A DNA stretch of 64,000 nucleotides. Source: Paramacrobiotus metropolitanus (taxonomy: Eukaryota > Tardigrada > Eutardigrada > Parachela > Macrobiotidae). Position 1 is the first letter of the stretch. The number at the start of each line of letters is the position of its first letter. Below the pieces are notes generated by a model that made no database searches, had not been told where the DNA came from, and saw nothing but the letters and a program-made list of their open reading frames with translations. The position numbers and the translations under genes are program-made. Below are positions 49,286 through 59,156 of this stretch, piece by piece. The stretch covers positions 1,488,001 through 1,552,000 of the forward strand of contig NW_026570230.1 in assembly GCF_019649055.1 (NCBI RefSeq). Reading direction: 5' to 3'.

Positions 49286-52200
49286 ATGCAAAATGTCACA
49301 ATAAATTATTTACGACTGCAGAAATTAATATGTTTGGGACTAATATGTTTGTGGATAAGCGCATCCGTGGTTTGTGGTAACATCGCATCTAGTCTATCTG
49401 ACGAGAAACCCCGCAAATCTATAAAAACGTCACCAGTACATCGCAGACGAAATGATGTTTTCCCGCAAAGTGCCAACCGTAAGTCCAGTTTGTATTTATC
49501 TGACAATTATAATTTTGAAATTGGAACAGAAATGAACTCGTGCGCAAACGCCTTATATTTCTATCCGATTAATTTGACGATCTTAACCAGTAGTACGTAA
49601 CGCACCGGTTTACGATTTGTAATTGCAGAAACTACGACCATTTCCACGGCGAATATTGTCGGCTATAACAGCACAGGGTTCCCATCCATGCCTAGCCGGA
49701 ACTTAATTTATCCACCCCCCACCTGGATGTGGTGTGAAGTCTTGGCTCCCAATAATGGCAGCGGCGGATGCACCTTACAAGCTTGTTACTCACAGATGAA
49801 CGAAGTTGGAGTGTTTGTGGGACAGCCGACGGAGACGCACTGTTGGTTCACGCCGCCATGTTCATCCGGGTCAACAAATCCAGACTTTGCATGGTGTTCA
49901 TTTACCCAGTGCACCAATCAGGGGTTTTTAGAAAACCGACGAGATACTTTACATGTCTGCTGCAATAGTTCGTCGTGCTCAAACATCACAGGGACCATCG
50001 AGTGTGAACTACTGTTGCCGACGATACCTACTACCACCAGTATGCCCACTGACTATGTTTTTATAGGACTGAATTCGAATTCGTAATAATATAAAAGCAC
50101 CATAAGGTCAATTTTTGAAATTTCGTAATGGCAAATTTTGGGCTACTTTTTTGTCTGTGGCTCCCGTAATATTGCGTTCGAATTTTTTAATGAGAAAGGT
50201 CACGGATTGTAATTAACTTCATTGCCTCGCAGAAAATTAATATTAACCGGTAAAATACGAGTATCAACCGTAAGTAAAGTTTTTGATTAAAATAGGTAGT
50301 TTTAGCAAAACCAGCAAAAATTCTTGAGCCCGAACAAGTAGGAATCGGTTAAAGGATAATCATAATTTTTTACCGATCAACCAAAAAGGTTTTGGATTTC
50401 AAATACGGTACGTAATGCGCCGGTTTAATCCGTCTGTAAATTACAGACACAACAGCAGTTTCTATCGCTGACCACACCAGCACACGATTCCCATCCACGA
50501 CTCATTCGGGGATAATTTATCCAGATTCCACCTGGGTGCGATGTGACGTCGTGCCTTCCACAAATGGCAACGGCGAATGCACCTTGCAGCCCTGTTACTC
50601 CTACGTTAGCGACATTGAAGTGTTTGTTGGACAGGCCACGGAGACGGACTGTTGGTTCAGGTCGTCGTGTGCTTCCGGATTACCAAGCGCGAACATTTCA
50701 AACTGCACCTTCACTCAGTGCACAAACCAGGGTTTCGGGGAAATCGTTTAAGTGTCCACTGCAGTAGGTCGTCGTGTCAAAACATCACAGGGACTATCCA
50801 GTGTGAGCTGCAGCTTCCAGTGCCCGCGATCACCAGTATGTCTGTTAAATATGCTGTATAAGAATAATATATAATAATAGGAAACAACATAAGGTCAATT
50901 TTTAAAATCTTCATGTTGATATATTTCGGGTTATTTGTTTCGCGTTTGAGCTGTCTGTATAACGAATAGTCGCGGATTCACGGATTGTGATAACTTCGTT
51001 ACCTTGCAGCAAACTGATATTAACCAGTAAAATACGAGCACCAAGCGTATTAGTTTTTAGCAAACCCGGTGATAGCGAAAATTCTTGAGCCCGCGCAAGT
51101 GGGAATCAGTTAAAGGTCAATCATAATTTTCACCTGTCAATCAAAAAAAGTTTTGGATTTCAAATACGGTAAGTAACGCGCCGGTTTAATCCGTCTGTAA
51201 ATTGCAGAAACAACTACCGTTTCTACTACGAATATCTCCGGTTATACCAGCACACAATTCCCATCCACGACTCACTCGGGGTTAGCTTATCCGGACTCCA
51301 CCTGGGTGCGATGTGACGTTGTACCTTCCACAAATGGCGACGGCGAATGCACCTTGCAGCCCTGTTACTCCCACGTTAGCGACATTGGGGTGTTTGTTGG
51401 AGAGGCCACGGAGACGCGCTGCTGGTTCAGGTCGTCGTGTGCGTCCGGATTACCAAGCGGGAACATTTCAAACTGCACCTTCACTCAGTGCACAAAGCAG
51501 GGTTTTTGGGGAAATCGTCTGGATGTCCACTGCACTAGGTCGTCGTGTGCAGACTTTACAGGGACAATTCAATGTGAGCTACGACTGCCGATATCCACCA
51601 CCACCAGTACGTTCATTGAATAGGAGTCTGCAGGACGAAAGCCAATAAAATCAAGTTCTGATATATTCTCTTGGTATTTACTGTATTTATACCGTTTTTA
51701 TATTTTGTTATTCTGACTTGTAGATATAGTATATGCTCGTATGTATCATATATATTCTTACAGGAAGTACTACTCACAGTTTGGACTGGGAAACCCTCGC
51801 ATCAACCCAATCGGAGTCGGTTCCGTCGCCAACAACTGCTGCCAGTGAACCTTTGATTTACGACACTACGCAGTTGATGTTCAATGCGACAGTTTCCGTG
51901 GGCGACAACGCTAACAGTACAGTAGTTCAGCTTTCTACTACTGCCTCACATGGAACAGACAACGAAACCTCTGTCTCTGTACCGGCAGTAAATATGACCA
52001 CACCAATTACCACCACCAGCACACGGCCAATCGGCAAAAATTCTACATTGGCGACAACAGCGTCACCGGCGACAACAACGTACCGTACACCAATAACGAA
52101 ACCCAACATTGAGGAAGACACCAATTCCGCAACCATCGTTGCTATTAGCGTGACCTTTTCGATCATCCTCTCTATCATGGCGGTGTGCTTGTTTATAAAG

Positions 52201-53717
52201 TTTTGCCCAAAAAAAGTTAGTAAAAAATACAGAGCTAATAATTCTGCGATGTATAATGTATTACGCGTTTAAATTACAGTTCGACCATGTACGAGCACGT
52301 ATTAAATCAGGAACGAGAAGACCAGACTTCTCCTCGTTGTATAAAAAAGTTACGCGATCAAAAGGCAACGATTACAGCAATCCTGGGATACCACTACATT
52401 ACAAAAAGAAGCTGTTTTCACATTACGAAGTTCCCCGTTGGCGGTTGACAGTGGACAGTAAGGACCATAATCAAAATTTCACCGCGCTGTTTTAACTGAG
52501 ACATGCGAACGATGTAGAGTCACAGATTGTCGGCATCGGTCACTGTGGAAAAGTTTATCGTGGTCGCTTCATAGTTGTACAAGGCAAGAAGCAAGCGGAA
52601 AAGAGCGGCAATAGCACCGAATACCAGGAGGTGGCAGTAAAGGATCTCCGCTATAAAACCGACGAAACACTGCGCGCTGAATTTTTTAAAGAGATGGAGT
52701 GCGCCGTCAAGATTGGTCGACATCTGAACATTGTCAATCTCCTTGGATTAATACTGAAAGGTCAGCATGACGTTACCCTGTTCAAACGTGTTTTAACATC
52801 TAGTTTTATTTTTCTAGATGAACTCTGCATGATCATGGAATACTGTGCACTTGGGTCACTCGATCACTGTTTACGTGACAATCGGAAGAAAATGCTGGGA
52901 CTCAGCATGAACAGCGACACGGCGATTGCAAGTAATACAACAAAGCCATTGCACGGTGCGCTGTTTACACTTGATGATCTGGTGGATTTCTGTTTCCAAA
53001 TCTGCCGCGGAATGGCGTACATTTCTTCGAAAGGCATTATTCATCGTGATTTAGCGACCAGGAATGTTTTACTCGATAGCGAATTGACGGCAAAGATTTG
53101 TGATTTCGGAATGGCGCGCGACGAAAGCGAATACACACTGGAAAGGTCAAACGTAAGGAAAAGCAGTATGACTCACATTTCATATTATTTTCAAATCAAA
53201 TACGGTTAACTGCAATGAAGGTTCCGTTGCCGCTGAAGTGGATGGCTCCGGAAGCGATTTTTGACAAGCGATTCACTGAAAAATCCGATGTGTGGTCTTT
53301 CGGTGTGGTCATCTGGGAGATTTTTACCATGGGCGAAAATCCTTACGCGGAGATATTTCGGGAGCTGGATATTGCCTTGCTATTAAAATTCCTACAGACG
53401 GGCAGTCGGCTGCCACGTCCAGAAGCTATTGGCGATGAAATGTATATAAACTGCATTTTCAAACTTTCGGCGTTATATCTCATCCTTGACCTTTCTCAGT
53501 ATGAGCCATCTGTTTTAGGTTTGGTCTGATGAGTTCCTGTTGGGAATGGAAAGCCGAAGCTCGTCCTGGCTTCGACATTCTTGTTTCGAGTTTAGAACAT
53601 ATGGTTTCCGTAGACAAACGGGACTACTATGTTGACTGCGACATGACGAATACCGCTGCTAACGAGGAAGTGATTGTGAAGAGTTTAATGGACAACGCTG
53701 AATTCGAAGCTACTTGA
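49286..53717 (+). CDS. Receptor tyrosine kinase, copy 2, with triplicated ectodomain exon
   Basis: Tandem paralogue of the gene at 45310. Exons 49286-49478, 49629-50039, (50447-50835), 51208-51606, 51764-52215, 52280-52457, 52518-52760, 52818-53152, 53221-53441, 53519-53717. With the bracketed exon left out the frame is intact at 876 residues. Order: signal peptide, 10-Cys modules, Thr/Ser-rich stalk, transmembrane helix (SATIVAISVTFSIILSIMAV), juxtamembrane, kinase. Exons from the juxtamembrane on equal copy 1 in length or nearly so (178, 243, 335, 221, 199 bases). Kinase residues are all kept: GIGHCGKVYRG, VAVKDL, HRDLATRN, DFG, KWMAPEAI, SDVWSFGVVIWEIF. The module exons and flanking introns repeat with a period of about 760-820 bases. 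The middle copy has lost one base and carries an in-frame stop; being phase 1-1 it could be skipped cleanly. The kinase splice AG|GTT after AATGAAG parallels copy 1. Confidence 0.87.
50447..50835 (+). pseudogene. Frameshifted middle copy of the 10-Cys module exon
   Basis: This copy is 389 bases where an intact copy needs a length of 3n, as in the neighbours (411 and 399). Alignment with the third copy places a one-base loss at about 50736-50742 (GGTTTCGGGG against GGTTTTTGGGG), producing TAA at about 50749. Both splice sites (TTACAG before, A|GTATG after) are still good. Either a dead exon, a skipped exon, or an assembly error. Confidence 0.7.
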
Positions 53718-54155
53718 AATTCGTTTCACCGTGCAGATAGTTTTTTTATAGTCAGAAACGCCAGTCTTCTTTATGATAAATTCCCAGCGAGCACAAAAAC
53801 ACAGAAAATTGCTTTGTTGCTGTCTTGCTCCTGTAAAAAGCTGCGCTTCTTCAGTCCTGTATTTCCAGCAAAACTAATATGGATCATTTGCGAAATGAAC
53901 ATAGAAAATAAAAATTAAATCATAATACCACACTTTAAATGCGTTTATCCATTATTATGCTTAGTTTTTTATCAGCAATCCGGAAAAAAAACGGTATTAT
54001 GCAGGTCCCAAAACCTTGATTTCTCTGGCTGGAAATTGTGAGTTGGCTTAAAAACGGCGATGTGTGCGAAGAATAACTGGCAAAACGTTGTGAGTTTTGT
54101 ATAAATTAAAAATGCTGTTAAAATTATGTCCACGCTGCTTGTTGTGTGGTCTAAC

Positions 54156-54431
54156 ATGACGTCCACGTCGGCATTTTTCTTTTTTCCTGATGCGGAAAGG
54201 GAGCGTACAGGTTTAGCCTAGGGACGCTGCCGGCTGTGCCAGGAGCATGTTGTCAACAATTTAACTGCAGCGGATCAAACGTCAGAGGCGGAACAGCATT
54301 CACCCATGAATTCTAAGCAGGACGGACCATCCGAAATGCAGACGGCCAACAGTGTACCGGTACAGGTTAAGAATCCACATAACGCCGCACACATTCCCTG
54401 CTGTGCAGCTGCAGGTTGCTCACGCCTGTAA
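54156..54431 (+). pseudogene. Possible degenerate zinc-finger-like coding relic
   Basis: A frame from ATG 54156 to TAA 54429 interrupted by one TAG (54219). It reads FFFFPDAERERTG before the stop and GRCRLCQEHV after it, faintly like the FP-x-D-x-ER and C-x2-H elements of THAP domains, and ends in IPCCAAAGCS. Very weak; it may be chance. Confidence 0.15.
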
Positions 54432-56366
54432 TATAGTACGAGGTACTTTATACTTTAATATTCATCATATCGATAGCGCATCACTTAAATCTCTGCAATC
54501 GCTGCTCCAGTTTTGTAACGAACATCAAGCGCGTAGGCTGCGTAGCAATGTAGTAAACTTTTTCTACGTACATGTTAGCGGCTTTCGAAAATTTCTTTAA
54601 AAACGAGTTGACTCGTTCCATTTGATTGCAATTTTACTAAGTTAGAAAAATGCAAAATCACTCCAATGTTATCACAGAAGCTAGTGCTGTTGTAAAGTTT
54701 TCTTTTACCACTGCCTGCTTACGAGTACATCTGAATATATTTGTAGGTTTAATTGCAATAGTCATATCATATATATGTTTTGCAATCGTAAATCTGTGCA
54801 AACTTCCGTGAATACTTGCAAATTTATTGTATCGAAAATATGCTTATTGCTTACTGACATGTAAACAGGAACAAATTGGACATTTGGTTGCTGCGTATAA
54901 GGCTGATGCGAAGGGAGGCCGTATTCCGCCGGCATAGTCACTCACTGATTGAAGAAAATTAACAGCAATGCTTTAGAAGAGGCAGAGATTTGCTGTTGTT
55001 ATTAGCTAATACAAATATTTTGTCAAACTGCCGCTGATCTAAAGGCAAACGTGTTGCACGCTATAATCAGTGATCACTTTCCATTATGCCAAAATCTAAA
55101 ATTTTTTTGGTTTCGTTCTTTCCTTTTATAGGCATTCGTACCATATAAGGTGTTTATCACAGCACCGCCCACTTTCTCCGTATATGGAAGTTAATGATAC
55201 AGAAAAACGATAGGTCAAGGTGACGCCAGAATGAAAAAGTATGAATCTAATATGTGCGGACTGTAAAGGAAAAGCTGCGAATTACTCACGTCAAAATGCA
55301 TGCCGGTTTGCCTTGGGGCGAGTCTCGAAACGTGAGTATTTGATTTCGGTGCACAAACCGTCATCCTGTCAATTCCTGTGCGGTACGCGCATACGCTGAG
55401 CCACAATTATGACTGAACCAAATACCAAATAACACAAATAATAATCCGAGAGTACGAATTTTTGCATCAAAAAGAATGAAACCACGCAAAAGGAAACAAG
55501 ATGCATTGACAAGATTCATCACGAAATTAAGCGTTTACAAGATTCGTCTTCCTGTCAAATTAATTTTACTATACAACAGCCCCACCCCGTTATAAAAAAA
55601 AATATATTAGTTATTCAGCATAATTCGTCAAATGAAACGCAGATGAAAACATTGTACGGTAATTAGGAAATTTATTAGCACAGTTACACAACTTAGGTCA
55701 AAGGTTTAATGAAGTGGTTTGGTTTTGTAAGAGAATATTTCCGGTTGTATTTTTTGCTGTACAGAGGCTGTTTGCTAAAGTAGTACTTTTGCATATTACT
55801 CGTAATATGTGGAACTAGAAACTGCTCACTTTACGAATGCGATATTACATTATTGACTGATCATTAATGTACCCACCTCTGGCATACAAATTTAAGTTGC
55901 CGAAAATATAAAACATTATAATTATTGGGTTTTTTACAAAGTGTGCAATACGTCACATCCCTATAGGCTATAGTCTATAGCTGGTCTCACGGTAATGTAT
56001 TTCGGTTAATCCTGAAAATTAATGATTTGTTGCACTGGAATAGTGGAATGCGTATCCATCTGATTCGCATGGTGTTGTTGGTGAGTCTCAATAAACCAGG
56101 TGTACAAAGTTTCAATAACATTGACGCAGTTTTGCTGCATCCTGTTAAAAGCTAGGCGCCACCTCTTACAGATATGATGAAGTATTGAACGAACTTATTT
56201 TTACTAACTGTAAGTTGTATTTCCAAATGTACAAGTATACATGCGCATCATGGCGCTATGAAATTGTTATGATAATTTATTTTAAAGCATGCTTTCTTAA
56301 GCAATTTGAGTATTAAAGTACGAAAGCGATATTAAACCGATTTGCTTAAAAGTGTTAATTATAATA

Positions 56367-56501
56367 TCATGTTGGCTTATTAGGTAGCGATAGCGATTTG
56401 CGCAGTTCCTGCCCCCATTGCGCAAGCATGGAATTCCTTCGTCGGCACAACTTTGCAATATTCCACATACACTTTTTACCCTCCAGCAGGAAATCTGTAT
56501 C
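56367..56501 (-). CDS. Candidate terminal exon with a possible cyclic peptide
   Basis: Acceptor TTTGTTCCAG at 56502-56511, then 44 codons to TGA (56369-56367). The frame reads DTDFLLEG, then KK, the nonapeptide CMWNIAKLC, then RRR, and a 22-residue tail. A Cys-to-Cys loop bracketed by basic cleavage sites is how cyclic neuropeptides sit in their precursors. No upstream signal-peptide exon could be fixed (a weak candidate is ATG 57099 minus, with a donor near 56990). The peptide is not one I recognise. It could also be the tail of an ordinary protein or chance. Confidence 0.3.
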   Translation of the reverse strand, partial: DTDFLLEGKKCMWNIAKLCRRRNSMLAQWGQELRKSLSLPNKPT

Positions 56502-57649
56502 CTGGAACAAATAATTATAGGTTAGATTACCGATATTCCAGTCAACAGTTGTACCTGTAGCAAAATTAAGAATATTGCTTACTAATTAGAAGTATTTTTG
56601 TGTCCTTAGATTAAAAGCATGCACAATGATTACTATGGTTCTTCTGTTTTATAAAAGAGGATAAGGTAGCTTTTCTGGCATTACGATGGCAGTTATATCT
56701 TAAAAACCGCTGTTTTTAAGCTGATTAAAAATATTGGAAAATGTAAACCCGACTAACATTTGCTGTACGCAAATGACATCGTGATGCTGATGCTTCAACA
56801 CCGGTTGCAACTTACACGTTCTTGTGCTACTTTGTATATTATACGAGTATCAAGAAAATTTTTGGAGATACGTATACTAGTCTGTGTCATGAGGGTATTC
56901 ACTGTATGCACAAATCATGCAGTGTGTATGTTGCAGAGGTCAGTATTACGGAAATTTTGGGAGCACCAACAAATATATTAGACGCAGATACCCGTCCGGT
57001 TACGTAACCGACTGTGACAGACATCCACGACCTTATCGCGAAAGATACGAATATGCGGCACAACATTCCGGGGAATAACACAGGAGTAACAGGACACATG
57101 AAAATTAACTTGAGTACTTACTTATTTGAAAAAGGTTTTAAAAGGTATAGCACACTGCAGAGCACAGAAGAGGTCATCTTGAAAAGCTTTCAGATGCCTA
57201 AACTGAGACGTTGTTTCCGTTGCTTATACAGTAGCAAGTGTCCGGACATGGTGAGATTCTTACTTCTCGAAAGCTACAACAAATAAATAATGCAGCAAGG
57301 TTGACAAAGTGATACTTGCGGTATTCTAAATACATACTGGCAACTATTTGGTATTTCAAAAACTATTCCCAAGATGTCTGGCCTGGTTTTTTGATACTGT
57401 AATATTGCGAGTGGGAATATTTAGTGTGTACAAAAAAAGATCGGACGTTGTAATAATTATTGTAATGTAATTATAACGTTATATGTACTTATACTCCTGT
57501 CGTTACTTTTATTCGAATTTTCACATATTATACGCCCTGGCGGATCAATCAAAGTACGTCATGAGCAATTAGCCAATTACATACAGACAACGCAGTTCGC
57601 CGGTACAACATGCAACACAATCCGAGTGCGTAACTTATTTAAGTAATTC

Positions 57650-58408
57650 TTAAAACCGGCCACCAGTGGGCCGACCACCAGGATTGGGGGGACGACCACC
57701 CATGGCACCGCCCATTCCACCGCCCATTCCCGGCATACCACCCGGCATACCACCCGGCATTCCACCCGGCATTCCACCTGGCATACCGCCCGGTCGACCG
57801 CCGCCCTGCTGGCCCACGAAGGAGCAGATGCCCTGGAACTGGTTGATGGCGTTGGCGTTCAGCTGGTTCTGCCACTGGATCTGCGAGGCGAACCAGGGGT
57901 CATTGGGGAAGGGGTTGACGGCTGGCTGATTGAAGAGGTTCAGCTGGGGCGCGAAGGCGCAGGCCTGCTGCCACTGCTGCTCCTGGCTTTGCTGTTGACC
58001 TCCGCCTTGACCACCACCCATCCCCGGCATCCCTCCGCCGCCCATTCCCGGCATACCACCACCCATGCCGGGCATGCCTCCGCCCATACCGGGCATTCCA
58101 CCGCCCATCCCCGGCATACCGCCGCCCATGCCCGGCATCATCCCGAACATCCCCGGCATCATGCCGAACTGCCGCATCATCTCGGGAGCGGCACGCCGGA
58201 GCCGGTTCAGGAAGGCTTCCAGCGGGAACTGGGCCATCTGGCGCTGCAGTTCGGCTTTACCCTCCGTGGGCAGGACTAGGTCGCCATTCTCATTAAGGAC
58301 GCTGGTCTGGGCGAATTGGCGACGCAGTCGCTCTTTGGCATGGATGGAGCTTATAAGCAGAAGGGTCAGCAGGAGGGAAATACGTCGGAGCATGATTATG
58401 TGTTGCAT
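57650..58408 (-). CDS. Secreted Gly/Met/Pro-rich repeat protein
   Basis: Unrecognised family; single exon, 252 residues from ATG 58408 (a second ATG at 58393 is also possible; the upstream GTG is not used). Signal peptide up to SSIHA, then KERLRR and RLRR basic motifs that may be cleavage sites, and a short helical segment (EAFLNRLRRAAPEMMRQF). Two low-complexity blocks follow: about seven MPGMGGG units (DNA about 58015-58165) and five GGMP units (about 57718-57795), ending in a Gly/Arg/Pro tail (GGRPPNPGGRPTGGRF). Between the blocks lies a non-repetitive Gln/Asn/Phe-rich part with two cysteines (QACAFAPQLN, QGICSFVG). This arrangement suggests an extracellular matrix, cuticle or adhesive protein; that is inference from composition. 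Confidence 0.8.
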   Translation of the reverse strand: MQHIIMLRRISLLLTLLLISSIHAKERLRRQFAQTSVLNENGDLVLPTEGKAELQRQMAQFPLEAFLNRLRRAAPEMMRQFGMMPGMFGMMPGMGGGMPGMGGGMPGMGGGMPGMGGGMPGMGGGGMPGMGGGQGGGQQQSQEQQWQQACAFAPQLNLFNQPAVNPFPNDPWFASQIQWQNQLNANAINQFQGICSFVGQQGGGRPGGMPGGMPGGMPGGMPGGMPGMGGGMGGAMGGRPPNPGGRPTGGRF

Positions 58409-59156
58409 AGCATGGAGTACGTGAACCACAAAAAAGAATAAATATTTCTACAAACGCCATGCAAAATGACGTAGACAGAGAGAAAACATTAATTTGACCG
58501 AAAAATGTCGTTTGACAAGGGTTGCTAAGGGTTGGATAATATGGAAAAAAATTTAATTACTAGTAGGTCATGCCAAATGTCAATTAAATGGAAAATACTG
58601 TAAATGGAAAACTGATGGAAAACAGAACAAAAACATTTTATAAAAAAATAATTTACCTAAGCGCGCATGTTCAGTACAGATTTCTCAATGCTAAAAAGCA
58701 CAAACGTTTCATTTTATTGCATATCTGCTTTCAGCCTTAATGCACATTGACTGCAAAAATAACATCGAAATTTTCAGACCCTCACAAACATCACCAAAAC
58801 AGTAAACATAGCCGCCAAAAAAATAAAATACATACAAGTAAATGTACAAAAATTAAATTAAAAAAACTATCTCAACCCGCCACTCCTTTGTCTAGGAAAT
58901 TACGCGGGTGAAATGGCTTGAGCACACCAGAGCAGATTACCATCAGCATGCAGCTCTGAGCTGCCAACGACGGGGGAAAAACCACGGCTTCAAAGTACAA
59001 ACACCACATCCCCGAAGAAAAAAGAGATAAAAACAGTAAAACCAATACAAAAAAATCAACTCTGGATTTCCTTTAAACGACGGATTCAACTGGACGAAAC
59101 TCATGGAAGAAAGGTCATTTTTGGTCAAGCGGACGTCACTAGCCGCTTCAGGGATA
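58409..59156. other. Intergenic, 3' of crumbs
   Basis: Between the Gly/Met/Pro-rich gene start and the crumbs stop, both minus strand. AT-rich, with a likely crumbs 3' UTR; nothing else recognised. Confidence 0.45.

Larger units (their letters stand above)
53718..57649. other. Long gene-poor stretch
   Basis: 3.9 kb downstream of receptor kinase 2. It holds a possible degenerate THAP-like relic (54156-54431), one possible minus-strand terminal exon (56501-56367) and three TACTCGTA/TACGAGTA copies. Otherwise AT-rich with no recognised gene. Confidence 0.4.

Noticed and set aside
54841-54960. Possible terminal exon after an AAACAG acceptor (EQIGHLVAAYKADAK and on)
   Set aside because: Two frames are open after the acceptor and no upstream exon fits either; too short to support.
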